Notes under the pieces: generated by a model
The model's database searches: none
What the model saw: only the letters and a program-made list of their open reading frames with translations
What the model was told of the DNA's origin: nothing
Shown: one piece after another, positions 32,899 through 42,000 of the stretch
Numbering within the stretch: position 1 is the first letter of the stretch
Layout: every line of letters begins with the position of its first letter
From: HGM04593 sp045636125
GTDB taxonomy: Bacteria; Bacteroidota; Bacteroidia; Bacteroidales; Bacteroidaceae
Direction of reading: 5' to 3'
Assembly: GCA_045636125.1 (NCBI GenBank)
Contig: JAZTWX010000011.1
Location: 13,112 to 77,111 of the forward strand
Length of the DNA: 64,000 nucleotides
Program-made: the position numbers and the translations under genes

Positions 32899-33354
32899 AT
32901 GAAAGCCATAAAATTGATTCTGCTTTTTGCAGCACTGGGAGGACTGTTCGTTTTCCACATCTCGCTCCCCGGCTACCAGGAAAGAATGGGCAAGAAAGAG
33001 CCCGCAGAGTATGTCGAGATATTCACTTCGGCATACAAGGCTTACAGCTGGACAAGCCTCACAACAGCTTATGACAAAACCACAGCCTGCGCCGAAGAGC
33101 TCTACCGCAAGGAGCTTGCCGAGGGGAAAACCGACAAGGAGTATTCGGGGCTCACCAAAGCAGAATATTTCCTCGACGCCTTCAACAAAGATGATGAGAA
33201 ATTGAGCGACACCGACCGCCTGGCCCTGTCGTTGCCCCTCATTTTTATAATATTGCTTATTGTTGCCACCATAAAGTCGATAACCTTTGGCCTCAAAGCC
33301 ATAAAGCGCCTCAATTTCGACAACATTGCAACAGAATTCACTAACAATAAGTAA
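32899..33354 (+). CDS. Small two-helix membrane protein, partner of the zinc-ribbon protein
   Basis: I do not recognise this 151-residue protein. It has an N-terminal membrane helix or uncleaved signal (AIKLILLFAALGGLFVFHIS, residues 3-22), an extracytoplasmic helical domain of about 80 residues rich in Ala, Lys and Glu (EYVEIFTSAYKAYSWTSL, DKTTACAEELYRKELAEG), a second helix at about 107-128 (LSLPLIFIILLIVATIKSI) and a short cytoplasmic tail. It ends 12 nt before the DnaJ-like zinc-ribbon gene and shares its orientation, so the two are probably made together and may interact in the inner membrane. Confidence 0.7.
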   Translation: MKAIKLILLFAALGGLFVFHISLPGYQERMGKKEPAEYVEIFTSAYKAYSWTSLTTAYDKTTACAEELYRKELAEGKTDKEYSGLTKAEYFLDAFNKDDEKLSDTDRLALSLPLIFIILLIVATIKSITFGLKAIKRLNFDNIATEFTNNK

Positions 33355-33366
33355 GGAGGAGGAACA

Positions 33367-35025
33367 ATGGCAAACTACAGAAATACCGAGAAGATAACCT
33401 TCTCACAACAGGAAGAAAAACGCTTCCGCCAATTGTTCAACCAATGGGCTGCGTCGGTCGAGGGTTACAACCGCAACAAGCTGGGCGATGAATTGAAAAT
33501 TGTACAGGTTTACGACACACCACTCTACCGTGCCGACATAAGGACACAGTACGACAGCCGCTGGGTGGATGAGGAATTCACACGCCTGAGAGGGAGAAAC
33601 ACTCCCAGCGAACCGCAGGTAAGGAGGCGCGACGTCAACCTGTGGTCTATGGCCGAAAAGCCCACCAGCTTTACCAACAACAAACACTCACAAAGCATTG
33701 CCGGCAGCCACTACTCCACATCGTGCCACACCTGCCACGGCAGCGGCTACGTAACTTGCAGCAGATGCGGTGGCAAGGGAAAGGTTACTGTCGCTATCAA
33801 GACCAAGCGCGATTGCACAAATTGCAACGGAAGAGGCTACACATATGTAACAAAATACCAAGAAGTAAAAGAGGTAGAATACTTCAATGGACAATCGAAA
33901 TGGGTCTATAAGAAAAAACCATATCAGGAAAAAGAGAGTTGCTACTATTGCAATGGGAAGGGATACACCTTAGAAACCAGCTACACCCAAGAGAACTGCG
34001 AGAACTGCGGCGCAACCGGCAAGGTCACGTGCAGCACCTGTGGCGGCGAGAGAAAGATTGTAAAATACCTGGAATTTAACCAGACCCTCTATACAAGAGA
34101 TATTTACGACTACCGTTTCCCCTCTATAATTGCGCGGGAAGAGGCAAGCAAGATAATCCGCCTCTTCAACAGCAGCACACCGTGGAAACTGGTAGAGAAT
34201 TTCAGGGTGGAAAAGGAGAATTTTGAAACTGCCGGGCTCAAGGAGCGCCCCTTCATAGGAGCAATGCTCTGGAACCTTGCACAGAGCGTCAAACGCCCCA
34301 ACAGCAGCGCAGAAGCCATATGTTTCAACAATGTGTGGACATACGAGTGCGAAGCAAAAACCGTCACATACGAGGTTGACGGCAAAAGTTACACCTGCGT
34401 TCTCATGGGCGACGAGTGGAAGCTCTGCGCCGTGACATCACCCATTTCGGACAAACTGAACGACCTGAAAGAGGAGGTTAACAATTATTGCAGCAAGCGA
34501 CAATACGGCAAAGCCTGGGCAATACTGCGCAAGGTGTGCAAATACCCGCAGGCCGGTTCAAACGAAGCATATATGCAGGAGCAGCTCGAGGAGCGTATGT
34601 CTATGACAACAAAATTGGGCGCGAACATTGCTATTGCCATCTGCGCAATGCTTGTCACCCCCATAATATATCAATTGTACGACGTATTCGACTTTTATGC
34701 CGTGTGGAGCAAGTGGTTGATGAAAGAGCTGACAATGACAAACGGCCTTACAACTACCATCTCCATTTTTATGATACTATGGCTCAGTATGAAGGCGAAA
34801 AAGTCGGTAATGCCCAAATACACCGTGCAGGTAGCCTCGTCGGCAATGCGTTTCACACTGGGATTCATCATCGGTATATGCCATTTCATTATGTACACCG
34901 CAATTATTCTGCTGTGCGCATACACCGGCATACTGCAATTGATAAGCTGCGCGGTATTCTTCACCATTGCAGCAGCAATATTTATAGTATTAATGATTAT
35001 AGCTTTCTTCCAAATGCTCTTTTAG
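33367..35025 (+). CDS. Membrane protein with six DnaJ-type CxxCxGxG zinc motifs
   Basis: The 552-residue protein has a soluble N-terminal region, then six Cys motifs: C120HTCHGSG, C131SRCGGKG, C150TNCNGRG, C192YYCNGKG, C211ENCGATG and C222STCGGER. DnaJ has four (two zinc sites); six suggest three sites. There is no J-domain (no HPD). Residues about 235-410 form a mixed domain of unknown type, and residues about 418-552 contain about four membrane helices ending IFIVLMIIAFFQMLF. The zinc ribbon probably faces the cytoplasm and binds unfolded protein or mediates assembly; the function is unknown. It is paired with the small membrane gene upstream and followed by a strong terminator. Confidence 0.75.
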   Translation: MANYRNTEKITFSQQEEKRFRQLFNQWAASVEGYNRNKLGDELKIVQVYDTPLYRADIRTQYDSRWVDEEFTRLRGRNTPSEPQVRRRDVNLWSMAEKPTSFTNNKHSQSIAGSHYSTSCHTCHGSGYVTCSRCGGKGKVTVAIKTKRDCTNCNGRGYTYVTKYQEVKEVEYFNGQSKWVYKKKPYQEKESCYYCNGKGYTLETSYTQENCENCGATGKVTCSTCGGERKIVKYLEFNQTLYTRDIYDYRFPSIIAREEASKIIRLFNSSTPWKLVENFRVEKENFETAGLKERPFIGAMLWNLAQSVKRPNSSAEAICFNNVWTYECEAKTVTYEVDGKSYTCVLMGDEWKLCAVTSPISDKLNDLKEEVNNYCSKRQYGKAWAILRKVCKYPQAGSNEAYMQEQLEERMSMTTKLGANIAIAICAMLVTPIIYQLYDVFDFYAVWSKWLMKELTMTNGLTTTISIFMILWLSMKAKKSVMPKYTVQVASSAMRFTLGFIIGICHFIMYTAIILLCAYTGILQLISCAVFFTIAAAIFIVLMIIAFFQMLF

Positions 35026-35079
35026 CCCACTAAGAAGCTGCGCCGAATATTAATATTATTAAAACAAGCGCCTAAAAAG

Positions 35080-35129
35080 ACAAATGGTGTTAAAATCGCA
35101 CAAAAAGCGACGGCACCATTTGTTTTTTT
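35080..35129 (+). terminator. Terminator after the zinc-ribbon membrane gene
   Basis: ACAAATGGTG (35080-35089) pairs with CACCATTTGT (35114-35123) and is followed by a run of T to 35129. Confidence 0.85.
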
Positions 35130-35175
35130 AATACAAAAGCCCCAATTTGCAGCCCAAACAAAAAAAACGCATATT

Positions 35176-35892
35176 ATGAAACAGATAAAAACCTTTGCGC
35201 TCATAGCACTTCTGCTTGCGGCGCCTGCAGCAATAGCCGCACAGAACAACGAACAGCCCTCCATTACACAAACAGCAAAAGCGCAGCGCGATGTAACGCC
35301 CGATGAGCTGTTTCTCTCCATAACAATAAACGAGAAGGACAACAAAGGAAAAACCACGGTCGAGGAGCAGCAGAAAAAGATGATAGACGTTCTCAAAAAT
35401 GCCGGGGTTGATGTTGAAAAGAACCTCACGCTCAACTTTATGGGCAGCCAAATAAGCTACACAACCTTCCGCCGCAACGTAAACCCACGCACCACCGCCA
35501 CCTATATGCTGAAGCTGCACGACGCAGGCACAATGCAAAGCATCATTGCAAAGCTCGAGGCGCAAGGCATTACAAACATACAGCTCACGGGAACAAAATA
35601 CAGCAAAGCCGAAGAGCTGTGCAACGAGCTCGGTGCCGAAGCTATGAAAAAGGCAAAAGCACAAGCCGCCAACCTTGCTGCCGCAGTGGAGCAAAGCATA
35701 GGCCCTGCAGTTGAGATAAGTTCGTGGAATTCAAATAACGGCAGCACACCCATCCTCTACAAGGCCCGCAGCAACACAATGCTATCAGAGGTGAATATTG
35801 ATGATATTGCAGATGGCGGCCCGCAAATAGAGATAGGGAAAATCACATTCAGCGTAAATGTAACAGTAAAGTTCCTGCTGAACGAGAAATAA
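35176..35892 (+). CDS. SIMPL-domain (DUF541) periplasmic protein
   Basis: The 238-residue protein has a signal peptide (MKQIKTFALIALLLAAPAAIA, then AQ) and one SIMPL/DUF541 domain: ITQTAKAQRDVTPDELFLSI near the start, a helical KTTVEEQQKKMIDVLKNAGV, NPRTTATYMLKLHDAGTMQS and the closing EIGKITFSVNVTVKFLL. Domain proteins of this family are periplasmic, with poorly defined roles in envelope integrity or oxidative stress. Length is typical. It follows a terminator and is probably transcribed alone, though I see no clear promoter box. Confidence 0.85.
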   Translation: MKQIKTFALIALLLAAPAAIAAQNNEQPSITQTAKAQRDVTPDELFLSITINEKDNKGKTTVEEQQKKMIDVLKNAGVDVEKNLTLNFMGSQISYTTFRRNVNPRTTATYMLKLHDAGTMQSIIAKLEAQGITNIQLTGTKYSKAEELCNELGAEAMKKAKAQAANLAAAVEQSIGPAVEISSWNSNNGSTPILYKARSNTMLSEVNIDDIADGGPQIEIGKITFSVNVTVKFLLNEK

Positions 35893-35940
35893 ACAGCATT
35901 GACTACAAAATGAGTCGAACTGCACCGGGACACACTGTGT

Positions 35941-36120
35941 CTAAAGTTCAGAGATGGATTGTTGAAGACACTCAGGAAGCTCCTTAACAGCTAAATCTTC
36001 ACCAGAAATTTTTATAACCCAACAGCCATAACCTCTGATTATATGTGATATATTTTCTATGTTTATGTAAAGAACCTTAGGGTTGCCGGACGTTCTCTCA
36101 ACCTTTGCAAATTTTGCCAT
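35941..36120 (-). CDS. 59-residue protein, FlbD-like in pattern
   Basis: An ATG at 36118-36120 opens a 60-codon frame ending at the stop complement 35941-35943. The protein begins MAKFAKVERTSGNPKVLYIN and continues with IENISHIIR, WVIKISGEDLAVKELPE and QQSISEL. The beta-turn-beta pattern (a short peptide with YIN..NI..I, then V.I.GED..VKE) resembles FlbD/YlzI-like small proteins, but no flagellar genes are expected here, so the name is only descriptive. Support for a real gene is a near-perfect promoter 28 nt upstream (36148-36178), well-formed coding sequence and a compact hydrophobic pattern. It is separated from mutS2 by 161 nt. Confidence 0.6.
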   Translation of the reverse strand: MAKFAKVERTSGNPKVLYINIENISHIIRGYGCWVIKISGEDLAVKELPECLQQSISEL

Positions 36121-36147
36121 AGTTTTATAGTTTAAAGATTAATGTGA

Positions 36148-36178
36148 CAAATTTACAAAAAACGCGAGCGATTTGCAA
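36148..36178 (-). promoter_or_regulatory. Promoter of the 59-residue gene
   Basis: On the minus strand, TTG (complement of 36176-36178), 20 nt, then TAAATTTG (complement of 36148-36155) match the Bacteroidota consensus. The start codon lies 28 nt downstream. Confidence 0.7.
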
Positions 36179-36281
36179 TAAGCGTTTGGCATTTCAAAGG
36201 GAAAAACGAATCAACCCTCTTATTGGCTATATGCCTTGTTGGGATAATTTGCCATATAAGTGCCTTAACAGGAACTTTTTT

Positions 36282-38792
36282 TCACTCAAGCTCTATCACC
36301 GTGATGCCCGCACCACCAAACTGAACGTGCTCGTCGTGGAAATTGCGCACAAAAGGCACGGTGCTCAAATATTGGCGCACAAGAGTGCGCAGTATGCCAT
36401 TACCCGTGCCGTGAAGCACGCGCAGAGTGCGCACATTGCACACCACAGCATCGTCTACAAAATAGTTCACAGCCTGCACGGCCTCTTCGCCACGCATTCC
36501 GCGGATGTCGATATCCGACTTAAAATTAAGCCTCTTCTGGTGCAGTTGTTCCTGTGTCTCGCTTGTGAGGAACGACACTTTGCGTACCTCCTCCTTGGGG
36601 GCTTCCGAGGGGCAAAGACGCTCAATTGCTATAGTCGATTTTATTGCGCCGAAACGCACCACGGCCGAGTTCTTGTTTATCGAAAGTACCTCGCCCACAG
36701 CCTGTTGGCCATCGATGCGCACAAACATACCCTTCTCAATTACAGGAGCCTTTTTCACGGGAGCAGAGGCTTCTTTTGCTACCACTGTACCCTTCTCTTT
36801 CTTGCCGTTCTTCTTACGCTCCTGGCGAGCAAGAATCTTGGCCATCTCACGGTCGGCCTGCATCTCCAGTTTCTGCTTCGCAAGCGCTTCGAGCTCTTTG
36901 CTGAAGTCGCTCAACTCACGGCGCGCCTGGCGTGTCTTCTCCTTTTCGGCCTTCGCCTCCACAATGGTGCGTATAGTGTTCTCTATCTTTGCATTAGCCT
37001 CGCGCAAAAGCTTTTCGGCCTCCTCGCGCGCCTCTTTAAGAATCTGCTTGCGGCTCTTCTTAAGTTCATCGGTCGATGTCTGCACGTGGCCGAGCATTTC
37101 GTCGAGTTCCTTCTCCTTCTGGTGCACGTTCTTGCGCTTTGTTTCCCAGTAGCGTTTGTCGCGCACAATATCCTGCAGATATTTGTCCGACTGTATGTAG
37201 TCGCTGCCAACTATCTGCGAAGCATCCTGAATAACCTCTTCGGGGAGCCCAATCTTACGCGCAATTTCAACAGCAAACGAACTTCCGGGGTTGCCTATCT
37301 GCAACTGGAAAAGGGGGCGCATCTCGCCACGGTCGTAAAGCATAGCGCCGTTCACCACTCCGGGGGTGGAGTCGGCAAAATGTTTGAGGTTCTGGTAGTG
37401 GGTGGTTATTATTCCGTATGCCCCGCGGTTGTTGAAACGCTTGAGCAGAGCCTCGGCTATTGCAGCTCCAATGAGCGGCTCGGTACCGCTACCAAACTCG
37501 TCGATGAGAATGAGCGACGACGAATCGCAGTTCTTGAGCGTGAGCTTCATATTGAGAAGGTGGCTCGAATAGGTACTCAAATCGTCCTCAATGCTCTGCT
37601 CATCGCCAATATCAATGAAAAGGCTCTTGAAAATTCCGGCACGGCTACGTTCGTGCAAGGGTATAAGAAGACCACACTGCAACATATATTGCAGGAGGCC
37701 GGCAGTCTTCAGGCACACCGACTTTCCACCGGCGTTGGGGCCCGAAATGAGCAGTATGCGACGCTCCCCGTCGAGTTCAATATCGAGCGGCGACATCTTG
37801 CGGCCGTGGCGGCGCAGCGAACGCTCGAGCAGCGGGTGACAGGCTGCGCCCCAGTCTATGAACGGGCGGTTTTCCACCACGGGTTTTATTGCATTGAAGC
37901 TTATTGCAAGCTCGGCTTTTGCGCGTATGAAATCAATTTCACCCAAAAAATCATAAGAGAGGAGAAGGGCGGGAACATCGGGGCGCAACTGTTCGGAAAA
38001 GGCTGTGAGAATGGCAATTACCTCGCGCTTCTCTTCGGCCTCGAGCTCGCGTATGCGGTTGTTGGCCTCAACAACTTCGGCAGGCTCTATAAAAACGGTT
38101 TTTCCACTCGCCGACTCGTCGTGTACAATTCCGCCCATCTTGCGTTTGAGGGCAGGGGCAACGGGAATAACCAATCGGCCGTCGCGGAAGGTGGGGGCAG
38201 CATCCTTCTCCACAAGACCGTCGGCCTGCGCGCGGCGCAATATTGAGTTAAGCGTGCGCGATATACTGCCCGACGTGCGTACAAGTTCCGAACGTATGTG
38301 GGCAAGCGTGGGCGAAGCGCTGTCCTTTACCCCACCGAATTTGTCGATAATGGAATCGATGTCGCGTATTATGCGCGGGAACACCTCCACAGCCCCTGCT
38401 CTGCGGCAGAGAGCAGGATAAAGCGGTGCCTCCTCACCGGCGTTGCTGCCGTCGCCCTTGCGGTTGAGCAACGACACTATTTTCCCGATAGTGTCGAGCG
38501 AGCGGCGCAGCGCAAAAAGTTCGTCGGCCGCCATATACATCCCCGCGATGCGTATGCGTTGCAACGGCTCGCGCACATCGAAATAAAAATCGGAGGGGAA
38601 ATTCTGCTCCACCTGCAAAATGCGCACAAGCTCCTCCACCTCGGTAAGACGGGTGGAAATTTCGTTGTAATCGGTCATAAAGACCATATCGTCAACCCTT
38701 TCGCGCCCAATGTGGCAAAGGCACTTTTCTTTGAGCATAGAGCGGACAACATCGAATTCTATCTTATTTTCAAAATTCTGGGGATATATCAT
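36282..38792 (-). CDS. mutS2: MutS2, endonuclease/ribosome-rescue ATPase
   Basis: From ATG 38792 (MIYPQNFENKIEFDVVRSML) the protein has 836 residues. The MutS ATPase core is clear: ISGPNAGGKSVCLKT (Walker A), SLILIDEFGSGTEP (Walker B) and GIITTHYQNLKHFA. A long coiled coil (KKSRKQILKEAREEAEKLL) is followed by a KOW-like segment (VRIDGQQAVGEVLSIN) and a C-terminal Smr domain (DIRGMRGEEAVQAV, LRVLHGTGNGILRTLV). MutS2 suppresses recombination in some bacteria and splits collided ribosomes in Bacillus. An upstream in-frame start would add 55 residues with no family match. The mismatch-recognition domain of MutS1 is absent, as expected. Confidence 0.95.
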   Translation of the reverse strand: MIYPQNFENKIEFDVVRSMLKEKCLCHIGRERVDDMVFMTDYNEISTRLTEVEELVRILQVEQNFPSDFYFDVREPLQRIRIAGMYMAADELFALRRSLDTIGKIVSLLNRKGDGSNAGEEAPLYPALCRRAGAVEVFPRIIRDIDSIIDKFGGVKDSASPTLAHIRSELVRTSGSISRTLNSILRRAQADGLVEKDAAPTFRDGRLVIPVAPALKRKMGGIVHDESASGKTVFIEPAEVVEANNRIRELEAEEKREVIAILTAFSEQLRPDVPALLLSYDFLGEIDFIRAKAELAISFNAIKPVVENRPFIDWGAACHPLLERSLRRHGRKMSPLDIELDGERRILLISGPNAGGKSVCLKTAGLLQYMLQCGLLIPLHERSRAGIFKSLFIDIGDEQSIEDDLSTYSSHLLNMKLTLKNCDSSSLILIDEFGSGTEPLIGAAIAEALLKRFNNRGAYGIITTHYQNLKHFADSTPGVVNGAMLYDRGEMRPLFQLQIGNPGSSFAVEIARKIGLPEEVIQDASQIVGSDYIQSDKYLQDIVRDKRYWETKRKNVHQKEKELDEMLGHVQTSTDELKKSRKQILKEAREEAEKLLREANAKIENTIRTIVEAKAEKEKTRQARRELSDFSKELEALAKQKLEMQADREMAKILARQERKKNGKKEKGTVVAKEASAPVKKAPVIEKGMFVRIDGQQAVGEVLSINKNSAVVRFGAIKSTIAIERLCPSEAPKEEVRKVSFLTSETQEQLHQKRLNFKSDIDIRGMRGEEAVQAVNYFVDDAVVCNVRTLRVLHGTGNGILRTLVRQYLSTVPFVRNFHDEHVQFGGAGITVIELE

Positions 38793-38820
38793 CACTTTCA
38801 AATCTGCCGTAAAAACGGGG

Positions 38821-38828
38821 CAAAGATA
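38821..38828 (-). promoter_or_regulatory. -7 element for mutS2
   Basis: The minus strand reads TATCTTTG 28 nt upstream of the mutS2 start. No good TTG element lies at 19-21 nt, so only the -7 box is supported. Confidence 0.5.
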
Positions 38829-38946
38829 GCTCAAAATATCGTAAAACAGGGCACCGCGAAGAAAACTTTGACACGCACAAAGAAGAAAAGCACCGCGCGC
38901 GGGTATAATTATTAATAAATTAGTTTCAAAAGCCACAAAATTTTCA

Positions 38947-38954
38947 TAAATTTG
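38947..38954 (+). promoter_or_regulatory. -7 element for the GH31 gene
   Basis: TAAATTTG, 62 nt before the GH31 start, matches TAnnTTTG; the upstream TTT at 38924-38926 is a weak -33 element at about 20 nt. Confidence 0.5.
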
Positions 38955-39016
38955 CACATTATTGGTACAATGCCTTAATACGCAAAATAGTTTTACGCAA
39001 TAAATAACTTATAGCT

Positions 39017-42000
39017 ATGAGATTCAAAAGCAAAAATTTCAAAGCCATCGCTCTGGCAGCAACTATGCTGCTGTCGCAAGGCGGGCAGCTTTACGCTGCG
39101 ACGCAGGCCGACAAGGCAGAGCAGGCTATCGCCACAGTTGTAAAGGTAAACCCCACAACCGTGGAACTCAGTTTGAGCAACAAGCAGAAAGTTATACTCG
39201 ACTTTTATGGCGAGAACATTTTCCGCGTGTTCCAGGACAACAAGGGTGGCATCATCCGCGACCCCAAAGCTACCCCCGAGGCTAAAATCCTTGTGGACAA
39301 CCCCCGCCGCAACGTTGCAAGCGTTTGCGTGAACGAGTGCGAGAAGGGTTACACCATCAGCACATCAAAAATAGAGATAAGCATCTGCAAGAAGAGCGGT
39401 CTTATGAAAGTAAAGGACCTCGCAACAGGCGAGACAGTAATTGAAGAGAGCGCGCCCGCAATCTTCAAGAACTCGAAGACAACACTCACACTTAAATCGC
39501 ACCCCGACGAATTCTACTATGGCGGTGGTGTGCAAAACGGCCGCTTCTCACACAAAGGCAAAAAAATAGACATAGAGAACCAAAGCAGTTGGACCGACGG
39601 CGGCGTAGCATCGCCCACTCCATTCTTTTGGTCTACAAAAGGCTATGGTTTCATGTGGCACACATTCAAGAAGGGTATATACGATTTTGCTGCCGCAGAG
39701 GAGGGGAAAGTTACTCTGATGCATGAAACCGACTACCTCGATGTATTCTTTATGATAAACAAGTGCGGCATTGCCCTACTCAACGATTTCTACCAACTCA
39801 CAGGCAACCCGGTTCTCATGCCCAAGTTCGGTTTCTACATGGGGCACCTCAACGCCTACAACCGCGACTATTGGACAGAGAGCAAGGACGGCAACGGCAT
39901 GCTCTACGAGGACGGCAAGCGCTACAAGGAGAGCCAAACCAACAACGGCGGTGCCAGAGAGTCGCTCAATGGCGAGAATGGTCCTCACCAATTCTCGGCA
40001 CGCGCGGCCGTTGACCGTTACCTAGACCAGGACATGCCTCTTGGCTGGTTCCTCCCCAACGATGGTTATGCCTGCGGTTACGGACAGAGAGAGACACTCG
40101 ACGGCAACATACAGAACCTAAAGGAGTTCGGTGAATACACACGCGCAAAAGGTGTAGAGATAGGCCTGTGGACAGAATCGAATTTAATGCCACGCGAAGG
40201 TGTGAGCGCACTCCTGCAGCGAGACCTTGTAAAAGAAGTGCGCGATGCCGGTGTACGCGTTCTCAAAACCGACGTTGCATGGGTGGGCCCCGGCTACTCT
40301 TTCGGACTCCGTGGTGTGACCGATGCAGCAGGCATCATGACCTATTACGGCAACAATGCACGTCCTTACATAATTTCGTGCGACGGTTGGGCAGGCACAC
40401 AGCGCTATGCTACAATATGGAGCGGCGACCAGACCGGAGGCGAGTGGGAGTACATACGTTTCCACATACCTACATTCATAGGTTCAGGCCTTTCGGGACA
40501 GCCCAATATCACATCTGACGTTGACGGCATCTTCGGCGGCAAGAACGTTCCCGTCTTCGTGCGCGAATACCAGTGGAAAACCTTCACACCCATGATGCTC
40601 AACATGGACGGCTGGGGTTCTAACGAGAAGTATCCCCACGCCCTTGGCGAACCCGCAACATCAATCAACCGTACATATATGAAGCTCAAGTCGGAACTAA
40701 TGCCCTACACATACAGCATAGCACGCGAGGCAGTCGACGGCAAGCCTATGGTACGCGCAATGTTCCTCGAGGACGAGGCAAACGCCTATACTATGGGCAC
40801 AGCAACACGCTACCAGTACATGTATGGCCCCAGTTTCCTTGTTGCACCTATCTATCAAGAGACAGCAATGGATGCTGACGGCAACGATATACGCAACAAC
40901 ATCTATTTGCCCAAAGGCGACTGGTACGACTGGTACACAGGCGAGAAGTACGAAGGTGGCCGCATTATCAATAACTTCAGCACACCTTTGTGGAAACTCC
41001 CCGTATTTGTTAAGGCAGGTGCCATTATACCTATGACCAACCCCAACAACAATGTAAAAGAGATTGACAAGGCGTTGCGCATATACGAAATATACCCCCA
41101 AGGCTCAACATCTTTCACTGAGTATGACGACGACGGTGTTACCGAGCTCTACCGCGCAGGCGAGTTCGCAACAACACTCATCGAGCAGAACTGCGACGCC
41201 AAGGGCAACGTAATAGTAACAGTGAACCCCACAAAGGGCGGTTTCAACGGCTTTGTTAAGGAGAAGACAACCGTGTTCCGTGTAAACGCAAGCGAGGCTC
41301 CCAAGAGCGTTTCGGCTAAGGTGGGCAAGAAGAGCGTGAAACTCGCGAAGGCTGCGTCTATCGAAGAGTTCAACAGCTGCGACAACGTATGGTTCTACGA
41401 CGCCGCACCCAACCTCAACCGCTTCGCAACAGAGGGCAGCGAGTTCGAGAAAGTAGAGATTATAAAGAACCCCGTCATAATGGTGAAGATTGCAAAGAAC
41501 GATGTTACCGCAAACGCAACCGTTCTCAACATCAAGGGCTACAAATTCAACATCGGCAGCTCATTGCTTGCAAACGAAGGCGCATTGGAGGCCCCTGCAG
41601 CAACCGTTACCGACGAGAATTGCCAGGCATACACACTCACACCCTCTTGGGAGAAAGTTGAGAATGCCGACTACTATGAGATTCAGTTCAACGGCAACAC
41701 ATACAGCACAATCAAGGGCACAAGCCTCTTGTTCGAGGACCTGAAGCCTGTAACCGATTACACATTCGCAGTGCGCGCGGTGAACAAGAGCGGCGCATCG
41801 GAGTGGAGCGAGATTAAGGCCACCACAAAGAGCAACCCGCTTGAGTGGGCACTCACAGGCGTTACAGCAACAACCAGCTGCCCCAACCAGGGCGGCCAGG
41901 GTACCGACAAACTCTTCGACTACGACGAGAGCAGCAACTGGCACACCAAGTGGAGCACATCGGCTGTTCCCTTCGAGATGGTTATCGACCTCAACGGCCT

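Noticed and set aside
36144..38246. A 700-codon open frame on the plus strand opposite mutS2
   Set aside because: It is an antisense shadow of the well-conserved MutS2 coding sequence; its translation is rich in His, Cys and Leu and has no domain pattern.
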